Counted from the first letter of the stretch, positions 53,508-63,529 are shown. The stretch: DNA of 64,000 nucleotides from Burkholderiaceae bacterium (GCA_022843955.1 JALHMQ010000015.1:1-64000); one strand, 5' to 3'. The notes: generated from the sequence alone by a model not told the origin. Program-made: numbers and translations.

Positions 53508-54491
53508 TTACGGTGCCGGCAGCACCGTGGCAGCGCGCGCTGCGACCAGCGCACCAGCCGCACGCGTCGGGTGGAAGCCGTCCCAGAAAAGATAGGAGTC
53601 AGGCGTCGAGCACAGCGACGTAGTGGTCACGCAGGCGTCGGTCTGATTGGTGATGCCAGCGGCAGTCAGGCCGGCGCCGTCGCTGATCAAAGCGAACAGG
53701 TCGAGCGTGTACATCGTCAGACCCGGCGAGTTGGCGGCCAGGATGCCCATCTGTTGCGCGAGCGCCCCGTTGAAACCGGCCGAGAGCTGCGTGGCCGCGC
53801 CAGCAGCTTGGGCACCGAGCGCCCGAGCGACCGGGGTCAGGCCGACGTTCGGCGCGTTGACAACGAGGATCTGGCGCGCGCCCGCGGCGTACAAGCGGGT
53901 CAGGATCGTCACCACGTCGGTCACCGCGGCGCCTACCAGTTGGGCCGAGGTGATCGGCGGCGTGGGGCTGCTCAGCAGCGGCAGGCCAGCCGTGATGTTG
54001 TTGCCGAAGGTCGAGGCGTCGACCACGAACAGCGTCTGCGGCCTCAGCGCGTTGGCGGCCACCGGGCTCAGGATGAATTCGTTCAGCTGCGCCACCATGC
54101 TCGGCGTCGGCGACTGCGTGGCGAGCCCGGGAATTGCGCCGGTGCGCGCACCGGCGCGAGCGAAGTTGGTACCGCCACGGGTAGACGGCGCGACCGCGGC
54201 ACCGTAGCGACCGGCAATCGTTTCGACGAACAGCGTGCCGTTCGAGAAGCGGCCGCTCGCGTAGGGCGGGACCGGCGGGCAGCCCGGCGTTGCTGCTGTG
54301 GGGCAGACATTGCCGGTGTCGGTCAGGCTGGCGCCGATCACCACCGTGGTGCTGTACAGCGACGGGGTCGGCGCTTCATCGAAGCCTTCACCACCGCAGG
54401 AGGCGATCAGGAAGGCGGTCAGGGTGACCGCAACGGTGCGCGCGGTCAGGCGCACGGAATCTCGCGCGGCGCGCGCAAACGGGTTCTGCAT
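53508..54491 (-). CDS. SGNH/GDSL-family esterase lipoprotein
   Basis: A 327-residue exported esterase-like protein. The start at 54491 has an AGGAGA Shine-Dalgarno. A lipobox LIASC ends at Cys32. The SGNH blocks are GASLTDTGN (catalytic Ser55), GGTNFARAGAR and WDGFHPT (Asp304/His307). Four-plus cysteines (CPTAATPGC, CVTTTSLC) may form disulfides. No autotransporter domain is present, so it is a cell-surface or periplasmic lipase/esterase of unknown substrate. Confidence 0.9.
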   Translation of the reverse strand: MQNPFARAARDSVRLTARTVAVTLTAFLIASCGGEGFDEAPTPSLYSTTVVIGASLTDTGNVCPTAATPGCPPVPPYASGRFSNGTLFVETIAGRYGAAVAPSTRGGTNFARAGARTGAIPGLATQSPTPSMVAQLNEFILSPVAANALRPQTLFVVDASTFGNNITAGLPLLSSPTPPITSAQLVGAAVTDVVTILTRLYAAGARQILVVNAPNVGLTPVARALGAQAAGAATQLSAGFNGALAQQMGILAANSPGLTMYTLDLFALISDGAGLTAAGITNQTDACVTTTSLCSTPDSYLFWDGFHPTRAAGALVAARAATVLPAP

Positions 54492-54646
54492 GAATGTCTC
54501 CTGGCAGACGTAGTTGTTTTTGATCGCGCGCACCGCAAGCCATGGCGCGTCGCTCGGCGACGATGATACTCAACGGTCACGCGCCGGCAGCGATCCCGAA
54601 CGGCGTGATGGGCCACGTGGCCCGGAAACAACGCTCGGCGCGAGCA

Positions 54647-54670
54647 CGAAGCAATCGGCGAAGCAATCGG
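54647..54670. repeat. Two-copy 12-bp tandem repeat
   Basis: CGAAGCAATCGG is repeated exactly in tandem in the 218-base gap between the GDSL lipoprotein and sua5 genes. No other feature is seen in that gap. Confidence 0.7.
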
Positions 54671-54709
54671 CACGCCGCACTGCGGCGCCGCCGCAGCTGG
54701 ACACAAGCG

Positions 54710-55732
54710 TTATGCCGCCGCGGCGCGCCGCAGTCGATCCTGCACCGCCTCCCACAGCGGGCCGTGCGGCGGGCGAACCACGAGGATGCGGTCGGCCGCA
54801 GCAGCATCGAGTTCGTGCAGAAATGCGTACAGGCGTTGCGCATAGTCGGCCGCGTCGGCCGGCGCGATCAGCCGCAGCGCAAGGTCGCTGCCGCCGTCCA
54901 GCGGCGCCGCGGCGGGCGCCAGCAGCGCCAGCCGCTGTCCGCGCAGCGCGTTGATGCGGGCCGGCAGCGCCGCAGCATCAACCAATTCGAGCGGCGTGCG
55001 CGGCGCGTAATGGCTGTCGAGCCGACCGGACGCGCGTGGTGCGTCCGCGCCCGCCTCGGCCACCGCGTGCCCGAGCACGGCAGCGAGCATCTCGCGCGTG
55101 ATGCTGCCGGGCCGCAGCAGTCGTGGCACATCGGCGGTCAGGTCGACGATGGTCGACTCGATGCCAACCGGGCAGGCGCCACCATCGAGCACCAGGTCGA
55201 CCGCTGCGGTCGGGGTGGCGTCCGACCGCTCGCCGAGGTCGGCCCGCACATGCGCCGCGGTGGTCGGGCTGATATGTCCGAAGCGGTTGGCACTCGGGGC
55301 CGCCACGGCGCCGCCGAACGCCTGCAGCAGCGCCTGCGCCCAGGGATGCGACGGGCAGCGCAGGCCGACGCTGTCCTGTCCACCGGTGATCAGGTCGTGC
55401 GCCTGCGCGCTGCGCGGCAGCACCAGCGTCAGCGGGCCGGGCCAGAACGCCGCGGCCAGCGCGCGCGCGGCCGGCGGCACCGTCCGCGCCCAGGTATCGA
55501 TCTCGTTCGCCGAGCGCAGGTGGACGATCACCGGATGGTCGGCCGGGCGGCCTTTCGCAGCGAAGATGCGCCGCACCGCCTCGGGCTGCGCTGCGGCGGC
55601 GCCGAGGCCGTACACGGTCTCGGTGGGAAAGGCGACGAGGCCGCCGGCGCGCAGCACAGCGGCTGCGCGCGCGATCTGCGCCTGCGCCGCAGCGTCGAGC
55701 GTTGGCGCCAATGACGTCGAGCCGCCGCTCAC
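54710..55732 (-). CDS. sua5: L-threonylcarbamoyladenylate synthase (Sua5 type)
   Basis: Makes threonylcarbamoyl-AMP for t6A37 modification of ANN-decoding tRNAs. Its 340 residues comprise the YrdC-like domain (about 15-210; [44 protein letters not shown]) plus the C-terminal Sua5 domain with the [11 protein letters not shown] linker. The start is GTG, overlapping the purK stop (GTGA). It forms a purE-purK-sua5 unit. Confidence 0.96.
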   Translation of the reverse strand: MSGGSTSLAPTLDAAAQAQIARAAAVLRAGGLVAFPTETVYGLGAAAAQPEAVRRIFAAKGRPADHPVIVHLRSANEIDTWARTVPPAARALAAAFWPGPLTLVLPRSAQAHDLITGGQDSVGLRCPSHPWAQALLQAFGGAVAAPSANRFGHISPTTAAHVRADLGERSDATPTAAVDLVLDGGACPVGIESTIVDLTADVPRLLRPGSITREMLAAVLGHAVAEAGADAPRASGRLDSHYAPRTPLELVDAAALPARINALRGQRLALLAPAAAPLDGGSDLALRLIAPADAADYAQRLYAFLHELDAAAADRILVVRPPHGPLWEAVQDRLRRAAAA

Positions 55733-56895
55733 GTCGGCGGCGCCAGCCCCAGCACCTGCGCCGCGTGCTGCGCCTGCGCCAACGCCTCCTCGCGCGTCGG
55801 TGCCAGCAGCGTCAGGTGGCCCATCTTGCGGCCGGGGCGCGGCTCCTTCTTGCCGTACAGGTGCAGGCGAGCGCGCGGATCACGCAGCACCTCGGCCCAA
55901 GGTGGCTCGCGCAACGCACCCGTGTGGTCGAACCAAAGGTCGCCGAGCAGGTTGAGCATCACCGAGGCGGCATGCGCGCTGGTGTCGCCCAGCGGCAGGC
56001 CGGCGAGGATGCGCGCCTGCTGCTCGAACTGGCTGGTGGTGCAGGCGTCGAGCGTGTAGTGGCCGCTGTTATGCGGGCGCGGCGCCATCTCGTTGGCCAC
56101 CAGGTGGCCGTCGTCGAGCACGAAGAACTCGATGCACAGCACGCCCACGTAGTCGAGCGCCTGAGCGATCCGGGTGGCATGCAGGCGCGCCTGCCGCTCG
56201 ACCTCCGGCAGCACGCGCGCCGGCACCACGCCCACCGCGAGGATGCCGCCGCGGTGCGTGTTCTCCGACAGCGGAAAGGTAACGCTCGTGCCGTCGGCGG
56301 CGCGGCACACAACGCACGAGACCTCCTGGCGCAGCGCGAGCTTCTTCTCCAGCACGCAGGGCACGCGGCCCAGGCGCACCCAGGCCTCGCGCGCCTGCGC
56401 AGCGTTGTCCACCACCACCTGACCCTTGCCGTCGTAGCCGAGGCGGGCGGTCTTGAGGATCGCCGGGTACAGGCCGGGCGAGACGGTGTCGAAGTCGTCG
56501 ATACGCGCGATCACCGCATGCGGCGCCACCGGCACGCCGTGGCTGGCGATGAAGCGCTTCTCCAGCACACGGTCCTGCGCGATCGCCACCGCGCTGCCGG
56601 CCGGCGCCACGCGGCAATGGCCGGCCAGATGCGTGAGTGCGGCGGCCGGCACGTTCTCGAACTCGGTCGTCACCGCAAGGCAGCGCGCCGCCATCTCGGC
56701 CAGCGCCGCGTCATCCAGGTAGTCGGCCTGCAGATGCGCATCGGCCACCGCACCGGTCGGGCTGTCGGCATCCGGGTCGAGCACGCACACCTTGTAGCCG
56801 AGGCTTTGCGCGGCGTGGGTGAACATGCGGCCGAGCTGGCCGCCGCCGAGCAGGCCGAGCCAGCTGTTGGGTGGGAGGGGGGCGGCGATGGACAT
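55729..56895 (-). CDS. purK: N5-carboxyaminoimidazole ribonucleotide synthase
   Basis: An ATP-grasp enzyme of purine synthesis, 388 residues, carboxylating AIR with bicarbonate. [38 protein letters not shown] and [20 protein letters not shown] are the PurK signatures. The ATG at 56895 is the family start; the open frame upstream is not coding. It follows purE by 65 bases and overlaps sua5. Confidence 0.98.
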   Translation of the reverse strand: MSIAAPLPPNSWLGLLGGGQLGRMFTHAAQSLGYKVCVLDPDADSPTGAVADAHLQADYLDDAALAEMAARCLAVTTEFENVPAAALTHLAGHCRVAPAGSAVAIAQDRVLEKRFIASHGVPVAPHAVIARIDDFDTVSPGLYPAILKTARLGYDGKGQVVVDNAAQAREAWVRLGRVPCVLEKKLALRQEVSCVVCRAADGTSVTFPLSENTHRGGILAVGVVPARVLPEVERQARLHATRIAQALDYVGVLCIEFFVLDDGHLVANEMAPRPHNSGHYTLDACTTSQFEQQARILAGLPLGDTSAHAASVMLNLLGDLWFDHTGALREPPWAEVLRDPRARLHLYGKKEPRPGRKMGHLTLLAPTREEALAQAQHAAQVLGLAPPT

Positions 56896-56960
56896 GGTGC
56901 GTCGAGGGTGCTGAGCTCCCTCCCTTGAAAGGCAGGGGAGGCAATCGGAGCGCTTCGCGC

Positions 56961-57464
56961 TTATAGGGGGAGGGTCATGTTGCGCGCTTTCTCGGTCTGC
57001 GTGGCGCGGTACTGAGCCAGCCGGCGCGCGAGGTCGACGTCGCCGCTGGCGAGCATTGCCACCGCGAACAGCGCCGCGTTGGCAGCACCCGCTTCGCCGA
57101 TCGCGAAGGTCGCCACCGGAATGCCCTTGGGCATCTGCACGATCGACAGCAGGCTGTCCTCGCCGCGCAGGTACTTCGAGGGCACCGGCACCCCGAGCAC
57201 CGGAATCACCGTCTTGCTGGCGAGCATGCCCGGCAGGTGGGCAGCACCGCCGGCGCCGGCGATGATCGCCCGCAGGCCGCGCTCGCGCGCTTCGTCGGCA
57301 TAGCTGAACATCTCGTCGGGCATGCGGTGCGCCGAGACGACGCGCGCCTCGAACGCGACCTCGAACTCCTTGAGCACGTTGCAGGCGTGCTGCATCACGT
57401 CCCAGTCGGAGTTGGAGCCCATCACCACGCCGACCAGCGGGGTGGCTCGCGCGTTGGAAGCCAT
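56961..57464 (-). CDS. purE: N5-carboxyaminoimidazole ribonucleotide mutase
   Basis: A 167-residue class I PurE that converts N5-CAIR to [46 protein letters not shown] and [17 protein letters not shown] are the active-site blocks with the conserved His. It is the first gene of purE-purK-sua5. Confidence 0.98.
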   Translation of the reverse strand: MASNARATPLVGVVMGSNSDWDVMQHACNVLKEFEVAFEARVVSAHRMPDEMFSYADEARERGLRAIIAGAGGAAHLPGMLASKTVIPVLGVPVPSKYLRGEDSLLSIVQMPKGIPVATFAIGEAGAANAALFAVAMLASGDVDLARRLAQYRATQTEKARNMTLPL

Positions 57465-57520
57465 CGACGTCCTGCCCGAAAAAGGGCGAATTGTAGGCGG
57501 TGGCCGGGCGGCGGGTGACG

Positions 57521-57898
57521 CTAGCGCACGGTTCGGGAGAGCCGCCGTCGGCCCCCCTTCCCGGCCGGCGCAGGCTCATGGCGCTTGCCGTGGACTTCCA
57601 GCACCTCGGCTGTCAGTTCCTTCAGCCGCGCCCTGAGCTTGACGAGTGTCGCGCGGCCACGCGCCGTGCACACGTAGTAACGACGTACCTTGCCGTTAAC
57701 CACCTGCGACGTGCTGCGGAGCATGCCGGCCTCTTCCAGCCCGTGCAGGATCGGGTACAGCGTGCCCGGCCCCATCGCATAGCCGTGCCGACGCAGCTCC
57801 TCGATCATCTCGACGCCGAAGATCGGTGCCTCTGACGCATGGTGCAGCAGATGGATACGGATGAAGCCGCGAAAGGTCTCGCGAATGAGGGCTTGCAT
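57521..57898 (-). CDS. PadR-family transcriptional regulator
   Basis: A 125-residue winged-helix regulator. [37 protein letters not shown] and [17 protein letters not shown] are the PadR signature, with a short basic C-terminal tail. The start at 57898 is the last Met before the domain; an ATG 13 codons earlier is possible. It is divergent from the six-haem cytochrome gene and is the obvious candidate to regulate it. Confidence 0.92.
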   Translation of the reverse strand: MQALIRETFRGFIRIHLLHHASEAPIFGVEMIEELRRHGYAMGPGTLYPILHGLEEAGMLRSTSQVVNGKVRRYYVCTARGRATLVKLRARLKELTAEVLEVHGKRHEPAPAGKGGRRRLSRTVR

Positions 57899-58348
57899 GA
57901 TGGCCACTGAGGGCGGCGCCAACAGTAGGCACCGCATATGGAGCGCAATACTGACATGGCTGTTCCACCACAGTCTGTGACCTGCGCCAAGTCCCTGCTC
58001 CGCGCACCTGACGACGGTGTCTGCTCGGCGCAACCGCGACTTGGGGCGACTGCGTTCGACACGCGCCGAACGCCCGCGGCGCATGGAACCGACCGCCGGC
58101 CCGCAGCATCGACTTCAGATATCGACGTTTGTGTAACGGATGCTGTGACATTGCGTACCCAGCGCAAGCGATCTGTGTTCTCCCACCGGCGCAGTCATGA
58201 CCTTGCTCAATCAACCGGACAACCGCGCCGGTCAAGATTCACGTCGCAGTTTGATACAGATATCGATCAGCGATATCGACGAGCGGATTCATCGAGGGCG
58301 CCGCACCTGAACGGCACGACGCCGCAACACGGACGGGGGGGGTTTCAA
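57899..58348. other. padR/cytochrome divergent intergenic region
   Basis: A 450-base gap with lower GC in its right half. The motif GATATCGA recurs (near 58118, 58259 and 58271), the last two forming GATATCGATCAGCGATATCG, a possible PadR operator. No tRNA or small gene is supported. It ends in a run of eight G just before the cytochrome start. Confidence 0.5.
58335..58342 (+). repeat. Eight-G homopolymer at the cytochrome ribosome-binding site
   Basis: Eight consecutive G bases end seven bases before the ATG of the multihaem cytochrome gene and take the place of a normal Shine-Dalgarno. Runs of this length can slip during replication and change spacing or initiation. Confidence 0.7.
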
Positions 58349-59812
58349 ATGAGAAAAAGTCTGACAAGCGTGCTGGCGGTCGGCGCGCTGATGGTGTGGG
58401 CGGGGGCGGCGCAGGCCAGTACCGCTGTCTATCCGTCACCTGAGCTGGCACAGATCGTCAAGACCGGGAAGTACATGGGACCCGACAGCTGCCTGGAGTG
58501 CCACGAAGACGAGCACAAGGCCTGGCATGCCTCGCGCCATACGGTCAAGGCCACCAAGGGACCCGCCTTCGGCAAGGAATTCGAGAAGAACATCTACGAC
58601 TGGGTACGGCGCGACTGGGACAAGCTTGACACCTACATGATCGTCGACACCAAGGACGCCAAGACCAACTACATGGCGGCGCGCAAGGTGCCAATGGCCG
58701 AGATCGACTACGTGGTCGGCCAGGTCTACAAGCAGCGCTACATGAAGTACTACGATGGCGGTCCGCTCGAGGTCTACGAGGCCACCACCGCCGACGGCGG
58801 CATCAGCTGGAAGATCGACAAGTCGAAGACATTCCAGTTCGCCGGCAACAAGGACCGCGCCGGCTACAACTTCCTGTACCTTGAAATGAACCCAAAGGAC
58901 GGGCAGTTCAACAAGAACAACTACGGCGAGTGGCGCTCTTGGCAGGAACGCTGCATTGCGTGCCACGTCACCGGTTTCGACCGGACAGCCTGGGACCAGG
59001 CCAAGGCCGACTTCAAGGCCGGCAAGCGCGGCGATCTGCGCGAACTCTTCGTCGCCGACCTGCGCGTCAGCTGTGAGTCATGCCACGGCCCGGGCGAAGC
59101 GCACGTCAAGCAGAAGTCGAAGAAGAACAACATCCTGAACCCGGCCAAGATTACCGACGTCGAGGCGCGCAAGATGGTGTGTGAGCAGTGCCATACCCGC
59201 GCGCAGGTGAGCACGCACAGTTCGCTGGCGCAGGACCTGCGCGGCTACCGGCCGATGGACAAGTACGAGGATTTCGCCGTCTACACGCGACCCGCGTGGG
59301 GCAAGGGCAACCGGCAGGTGTCGATCGATGGCAAGGGCCGGCGCGACCACCAGCAGGACATGGACATGCGCTTGAGCACCACGATCCAGGGGCCGCACAG
59401 CACGCACGCGGCGATGGCCTGCTTCGACTGTCATGACCAGCACGGAGTCGGCGGGCCGGGCCGCAAAAATGCGACGCTGAAGGCCGCCACGCCGCGCGAG
59501 TCCTGCGTGAAGTGCCATGGCGCGCAGTCCGACGCCGTACTGAAAGTCATGAACGGCCGAACCGGCTGGGAACCTTCAAGCTTCGGCAAGTGGGGCACCG
59601 GCTACGGGCGCCAGGGCAACAAGCAGCACATCTTCAACATCGAGCAGCACGGACGTTCGTTCGGCATCAACGTCGACCAGTACCAGTGGGCGCTGAAAAA
59701 GGGCGGCGATGCCAAGAAGGAAGCCGACTGGGAAGCCATCTGGCCGTGGGAGAAAGAGCGCTTCGACAAGCAGGGCCGCATGACGGCGGTGGGCGCCACA
59801 CCGTGGCAGTGA
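58349..59812 (+). CDS. Periplasmic six-haem cytochrome c
   Basis: A 487-residue exported multihaem cytochrome. The signal peptide ends near AQAS (about 24). Six CxxCH motifs begin at residues 48 (CLECH), 202 (CIACH), 242 (CESCH), 278 (CEQCH), 358 (CFDCH) and 386 (CVKCH). The spacing and the SCxECH-EDEHKAWHASRH start recall the cytochrome c554/NrfA-like group. The long first gap (50-200) is haem-free and aromatic-rich. It is followed by a strong terminator. The role is probably respiratory electron transfer; the partner is unknown. Confidence 0.93.
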   Translation: MRKSLTSVLAVGALMVWAGAAQASTAVYPSPELAQIVKTGKYMGPDSCLECHEDEHKAWHASRHTVKATKGPAFGKEFEKNIYDWVRRDWDKLDTYMIVDTKDAKTNYMAARKVPMAEIDYVVGQVYKQRYMKYYDGGPLEVYEATTADGGISWKIDKSKTFQFAGNKDRAGYNFLYLEMNPKDGQFNKNNYGEWRSWQERCIACHVTGFDRTAWDQAKADFKAGKRGDLRELFVADLRVSCESCHGPGEAHVKQKSKKNNILNPAKITDVEARKMVCEQCHTRAQVSTHSSLAQDLRGYRPMDKYEDFAVYTRPAWGKGNRQVSIDGKGRRDHQQDMDMRLSTTIQGPHSTHAAMACFDCHDQHGVGGPGRKNATLKAATPRESCVKCHGAQSDAVLKVMNGRTGWEPSSFGKWGTGYGRQGNKQHIFNIEQHGRSFGINVDQYQWALKKGGDAKKEADWEAIWPWEKERFDKQGRMTAVGATPWQ

Positions 59813-59864
59813 GTTGACGCCCGTGGTTGTCACGCGCTGACCGCTGCGGGTGACAGTCGAAAGC

Positions 59865-59890
59865 AAGGGCCGCCTGCCAAGGCGGCCCTT
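59865..59890 (+). terminator. Rho-independent terminator after the multihaem cytochrome
   Basis: An 11-bp perfect stem (AAGGGCCGCCT / AGGCGGCCCTT) with a four-base loop, followed by CTTCGTT. It starts 53 bases after the stop and also faces the convergent CoA-transferase gene. Confidence 0.85.
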
Positions 59891-59969
59891 CTTCGTTGGT
59901 GCCGCTGCAATCGGCCTCGGCACGGTGTGACCGCCCCCGGCAGGGACCCGCCGGGGCGGCACGCTCGAG

Positions 59970-61193
59970 CTAGACGGCAGCCTCCTCGACCACGCCATCG
60001 CGCACCAGTGCATCGATGGCGGCATCGTCGTAGCCATGCTCGCGCAGCAGCTCGCGCGTGTGCTCGCCCAGCATGGGCGACGGCCGGGTGATGGCGGTCG
60101 GTGTGGCCGAGAAGTGGATCGGACAACCAAGCGCCTTGGTGGCGCCCGCCTTGGGGTGCTCCAGATCGACCACCATGCCGCGCGCCAGCGTCTGCGGATG
60201 CGACAGCGCCTCGCCGACCGAATGCACCGGACCCACCGGCACGCCGGCGGCATCGAACGCCTCGACCCACTGTGCCTGGCTGCGCGTCACCAGCACGGCG
60301 TTCATCTGTTCCACCAAGGCCGGCAGGTTCGCCATGCGCGCACTGTTGGTGGCAAAGCGCGGGTCGTCGCGCCACTCGGAGTGGCCGAGCACCTCGGCGA
60401 TGCGCTCCCAGTTGGCCTGATTGGCGCCGCCGATGTTGATCCAGCCATCAGCGGTGCGAAACGCCTGGTACGGCGCGGTGAGGATGTGGGCGGACCCGGT
60501 CGGTCCGGGCGTGCCGCCGGTGGCGAACCAGATCGCCGCGTGCCAGTAGGTCTGCTGCAGCGCCGCTTCCATCAGCGAGGTGTCGACCACCTGGCCCTGC
60601 CCCGTCTTGAGCTTGTGCGCATAGGCGGCGGCAATGCCGAGCGCGGCGAGGATGCCGCCGTTGATGTCGGCCACCGAGTTGCCGGTCTTGGCCGGCGCGC
60701 CGCCCGGCTCGCCGGTGATCGACATCAGGCCGGCAAAGCCCTGCGCGATCAGATCGAAGCCGCCCTTGTCGGCGAACGGCCCGGTGCGGCCGTAGCCGCT
60801 GATCGCGCAGTAGATGAGGCCGGGGTTGGCCTGCGCCAGCACGTCGTAGCCGAGGCCCAGCTTCTCCAGCGTGCCCTTGCGAAAGTTCTCGGTCAGCACG
60901 TCGGCGCGCTCGACGAGCTTAAGCAGCACCTCGCGACCGGCGGCGTGCTTGAGATTCAGCGCGATACCGCGCTTGTTGCGATTGAGCACGAGAAACGGCG
61001 CGGACTCGCCGTTGACACGCGGCTCGCGGTAGCCGCGCGCGTCGTCGCCGCCGGGCAGCTTCTCGACCTTGATGACGTCGGCGCCCATGTCGGCCAGCAG
61101 CATGCCGCAGGTCGGCCCGGCCATGATCTGCGCCAGTTCGAGCACGCGCATGCCGGCCAGCGGGCCACGATGGCTCGTTGGGTCGTTGTTCAT
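59970..61193 (-). CDS. Class III (CaiB/BaiF) CoA-transferase
   Basis: A 407-residue family III CoA-transferase. MRVLELAQIMAGPTCGMLLADMGADVIKVEKLPGGD is the N-terminal CoA-binding block, and Asp176 (GNSVADINGG) is the expected catalytic aspartate. The ATG at 61193 was preferred over an upstream extension. It lies with an enoyl-CoA hydratase and a Bug receptor on the minus strand, separated from the hydratase by a repeat-bearing gap. The substrate is unknown. Confidence 0.93.
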   Translation of the reverse strand: MNNDPTSHRGPLAGMRVLELAQIMAGPTCGMLLADMGADVIKVEKLPGGDDARGYREPRVNGESAPFLVLNRNKRGIALNLKHAAGREVLLKLVERADVLTENFRKGTLEKLGLGYDVLAQANPGLIYCAISGYGRTGPFADKGGFDLIAQGFAGLMSITGEPGGAPAKTGNSVADINGGILAALGIAAAYAHKLKTGQGQVVDTSLMEAALQQTYWHAAIWFATGGTPGPTGSAHILTAPYQAFRTADGWINIGGANQANWERIAEVLGHSEWRDDPRFATNSARMANLPALVEQMNAVLVTRSQAQWVEAFDAAGVPVGPVHSVGEALSHPQTLARGMVVDLEHPKAGATKALGCPIHFSATPTAITRPSPMLGEHTRELLREHGYDDAAIDALVRDGVVEEAAV

Positions 61194-61231
61194 CGATTGG
61201 ATTCGGTCATGGGGGTGACGTGCTGTTTTGA

Positions 61232-61258
61232 CACAGAGCACACGGAGAACACGGAGAA
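61232..61258 (-). repeat. Three inverted copies of the 9-bp repeat
   Basis: CACAGAGCA, CACGGAGAA, CACGGAGAA at 61232-61258 are near-reverse-complements of the GTGCTCTCC units at 61320-61391, differing by one or two bases per unit. The two blocks can pair as a large hairpin with a loop of about 60 bases. Confidence 0.75.
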
Positions 61259-61319
61259 AGGAAGGAACTTGATGTTCAACGCTGCACTCGCCAGGAACTG
61301 GGTCGCGTTCAATGTCATG

Positions 61320-61391
61320 GTGCTCTCCGTGCTCTCCGTGCTCTCCGTGCTCTCCGTGCTCTCCGTGCTCTCCGTGCTCTCCGTGCTCTCC
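61320..61391 (+). repeat. Eight-copy perfect 9-bp tandem repeat
   Basis: GTGCTCTCC is repeated exactly eight times (72 bases), preceded by an inverted block at 61232-61258. It lies between the CoA-transferase start and the enoyl-CoA hydratase stop. Such perfect short repeats often vary in copy number between strains. Confidence 0.95.
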
Positions 61392-61439
61392 GTGTAAACA
61401 GCCCAGCCTCGCCCCGCCTCCACCGCCACCGTCGAGCCC

Positions 61440-62228
61440 CTATCGCCCCACGAACTGCGGCTTCATCTTGGCGAGGAACGCCTGGTAGCCGATGCGAAAG
61501 TCTTCGGTGTCGAAGCAGTCGAAGCACGCGTCGCGCTCGGCGTCGGTGAGCGGGCGCGGGTCCATCAGGCGGCGCGCGAACTGCTTGTGCCAGCGCGCCA
61601 CCAGCGGCGCACCTTCGGCGATACGCATCGCTGCCAGGCGCGCCTCGGCCGCGACCTGATCATCGGCGACGATGCGCGTCACCAGCCCTTTGTCCTTGGC
61701 TTCCTGCGCGTCGAACACGCGGCCTTCGAGCAGGATTTCGAGTGCCACCGCCGGACCGACCAACCGCACCAGCGGTGCCATCTCGGCGTAGGCCATCACC
61801 AGACCCAGCTTGTTGATCGGCGCGCCAAAGCGGCTTGACGTCCCACAGATCCGGATGTCGCACAGCGCAGCGATCTCCAACCCGCCGCCCACACAGAGGC
61901 CATGAATCTGCGCCACCAGCGGATGCCGGCAGTCGGCCAGCGCCTGCGCGGTGACATGCATGTCGTGGCCGTAGCCGATCGCCTGCGCCTTGGTGCTGCG
62001 GTCGGTGGAGAACTCGGCAATGTCGTTGCCGGGCGAGAACGCCTTCTCGCCGGCGCCGCGCAGCACGATGCAGCGGATCGCAGCATCGGCCGACAGGCGG
62101 GCGATGGTGGCGCCGAGTTCGCGCCACATGCCGCGCGTCAGCGCATTGAGCTTCGCGGGGCGGTTCAGGGTGACAGTGACGATCGACGGCTGCTCGACGT
62201 CGGGTTCAACGCGGATGAGGTCGCTCAC
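61440..62228 (-). CDS. Enoyl-CoA hydratase/isomerase family protein
   Basis: A crotonase-fold enzyme of 262 residues. [15 protein letters not shown], the oxyanion regions [17 protein letters not shown] and [19 protein letters not shown], and [25 protein letters not shown] are typical. The start is GTG. The equivalents of the two hydratase glutamates are not both obvious, so the reaction (hydratase, isomerase or lyase) is open. It lies between a Bug receptor and a CoA-transferase on one strand. Confidence 0.92.
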   Translation of the reverse strand: MSDLIRVEPDVEQPSIVTVTLNRPAKLNALTRGMWRELGATIARLSADAAIRCIVLRGAGEKAFSPGNDIAEFSTDRSTKAQAIGYGHDMHVTAQALADCRHPLVAQIHGLCVGGGLEIAALCDIRICGTSSRFGAPINKLGLVMAYAEMAPLVRLVGPAVALEILLEGRVFDAQEAKDKGLVTRIVADDQVAAEARLAAMRIAEGAPLVARWHKQFARRLMDPRPLTDAERDACFDCFDTEDFRIGYQAFLAKMKPQFVGR

Positions 62229-62337
62229 GGCGAAGCTTCTTCAGGCAGGAAATGACGCGGGAACAAAGAGCCAGCCGCGCTGATCATCAGGTGCGGCCGG
62301 CCGCTCGATGCAACCATGCGGCGATCACTCGCGACAG

Positions 62338-63330
62338 TCACTCCGCCTTGATGCCCAGTTCCGGGATCATCTTGCGGTACTTCGCCAGCTCCGCCTGGAT
62401 GAACTTGCCGAACTCCTCGGGCGTGCGGAAAGTGCCGAACTGCACGCCCTGCGCCTCCAGCGTGGTGCGTACCTTGGGGTCGTTCATCGCCTGCAGAACC
62501 GCGGCGTTGATCTTGTCGACCATGTCCTTTGGCATGCCCTTGGGCCCCATCACCGAGTACCAGTTGGTGACGTCGAAGCCGTTGATGCCAACCTCGGCGA
62601 AGGTGGGCACGTCCGGCAACTGCGGCAGGCGCAGCGGAGTGGAGATGGCCAGCGCGCGCAGGCCGCCCGACTTGATGTGCGGCAGGACGGGCGGCATGGT
62701 GTCGAAGTTCATGTTGACGTTGCCGGCGAGCAGGTCCTGGACTGCCTGGCCGCTGCCGCGGTACGGGATGTGGACCAGATGGATACCGGCGATGCGCTCG
62801 AACAGTTCGCCCGCCACGTGCTGCGTGCTGCCGATGCCGCTCGAAGCAAAGGTGAAGCCGCCCGGCTTCTTCTTGGCGATATCGATCAACTCTTTCACGG
62901 TCTTGGCCGGCACCGACGGGTGCGTGACCAGCACGTTCGGCACGTAGCCGACGTAGGTGATCGGCGAGAAGTCGGTGGCTGCGTCGTACGGCACCTTGGG
63001 TAGTACGAAGGGCGCAATCGCATTCGAGTTGGAATGGCCCATCAGCAGCGTGTAACCGTCAGGCGCGCTCTTGGCGACTGCATCGGCACCGATCGTGCCG
63101 GAGGCACCGGAGCGGTTCTCGATCACGATCGACTGCCCGAGGATCTCGGTCATCCGCGGCGCCAGGGCGCGCGCCACGATGTCGGTGCCCCCGCCGGGGG
63201 CAAAGCCCACGATCAGCCGGATCGGCTTGTTGGGCCAGGCCTGTTGCGCCTGCGACAGCGCTGGCAGCGCCGCCAGCGCGGTACCGAGAACAGCGACACC
63301 GAGCACCACCCGGCGGGTTCGAAGTTTCAT
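62338..63330 (-). CDS. Bug-family tripartite tricarboxylate transporter receptor
   Basis: A second Bug periplasmic binding protein, 330 residues. The start at 63330 gives a signal peptide MKLRTRRVVLGVAVLGTALAAL ending near SQAQQ. WPNKPIRLIVGFAPGGGTDIVARALA and NRSGASGTIGADAVAKSAPDGYTLLMG are the family ligand-loop blocks. It has no tctAB partner nearby and precedes acyl-CoA metabolism genes. It is clearly divergent in sequence from the receptor at 1221-2195. Confidence 0.94.
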   Translation of the reverse strand: MKLRTRRVVLGVAVLGTALAALPALSQAQQAWPNKPIRLIVGFAPGGGTDIVARALAPRMTEILGQSIVIENRSGASGTIGADAVAKSAPDGYTLLMGHSNSNAIAPFVLPKVPYDAATDFSPITYVGYVPNVLVTHPSVPAKTVKELIDIAKKKPGGFTFASSGIGSTQHVAGELFERIAGIHLVHIPYRGSGQAVQDLLAGNVNMNFDTMPPVLPHIKSGGLRALAISTPLRLPQLPDVPTFAEVGINGFDVTNWYSVMGPKGMPKDMVDKINAAVLQAMNDPKVRTTLEAQGVQFGTFRTPEEFGKFIQAELAKYRKMIPELGIKAE

Positions 63331-63529
63331 TGCTTGTCTCCTTGGTTTTTGTGTGTCCACCCGACTGATTCGTCCTCGGGATCAGCTCCGCCCAGCGCTT
63401 GCCTGACTTGCTGCCTGTCGATGCGGGCGACCAGAGTGACCCGCCGCACTGCCAGTCGAACCCCTCATCGACCCAGTGCAGCGCAACCCACCCCTCACAA
63501 GCCGCTCGCCCACTTGTCCAGCTCGCCCT

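Noticed and set aside
61272-61397. Small ORF with a good ribosome-binding site encoding repeated Val-Leu-Ser
   Set aside because: The repeat unit is nine bases and therefore keeps any frame open. The hydrophobic repeats follow from the DNA repeat and not from selection that I can show.
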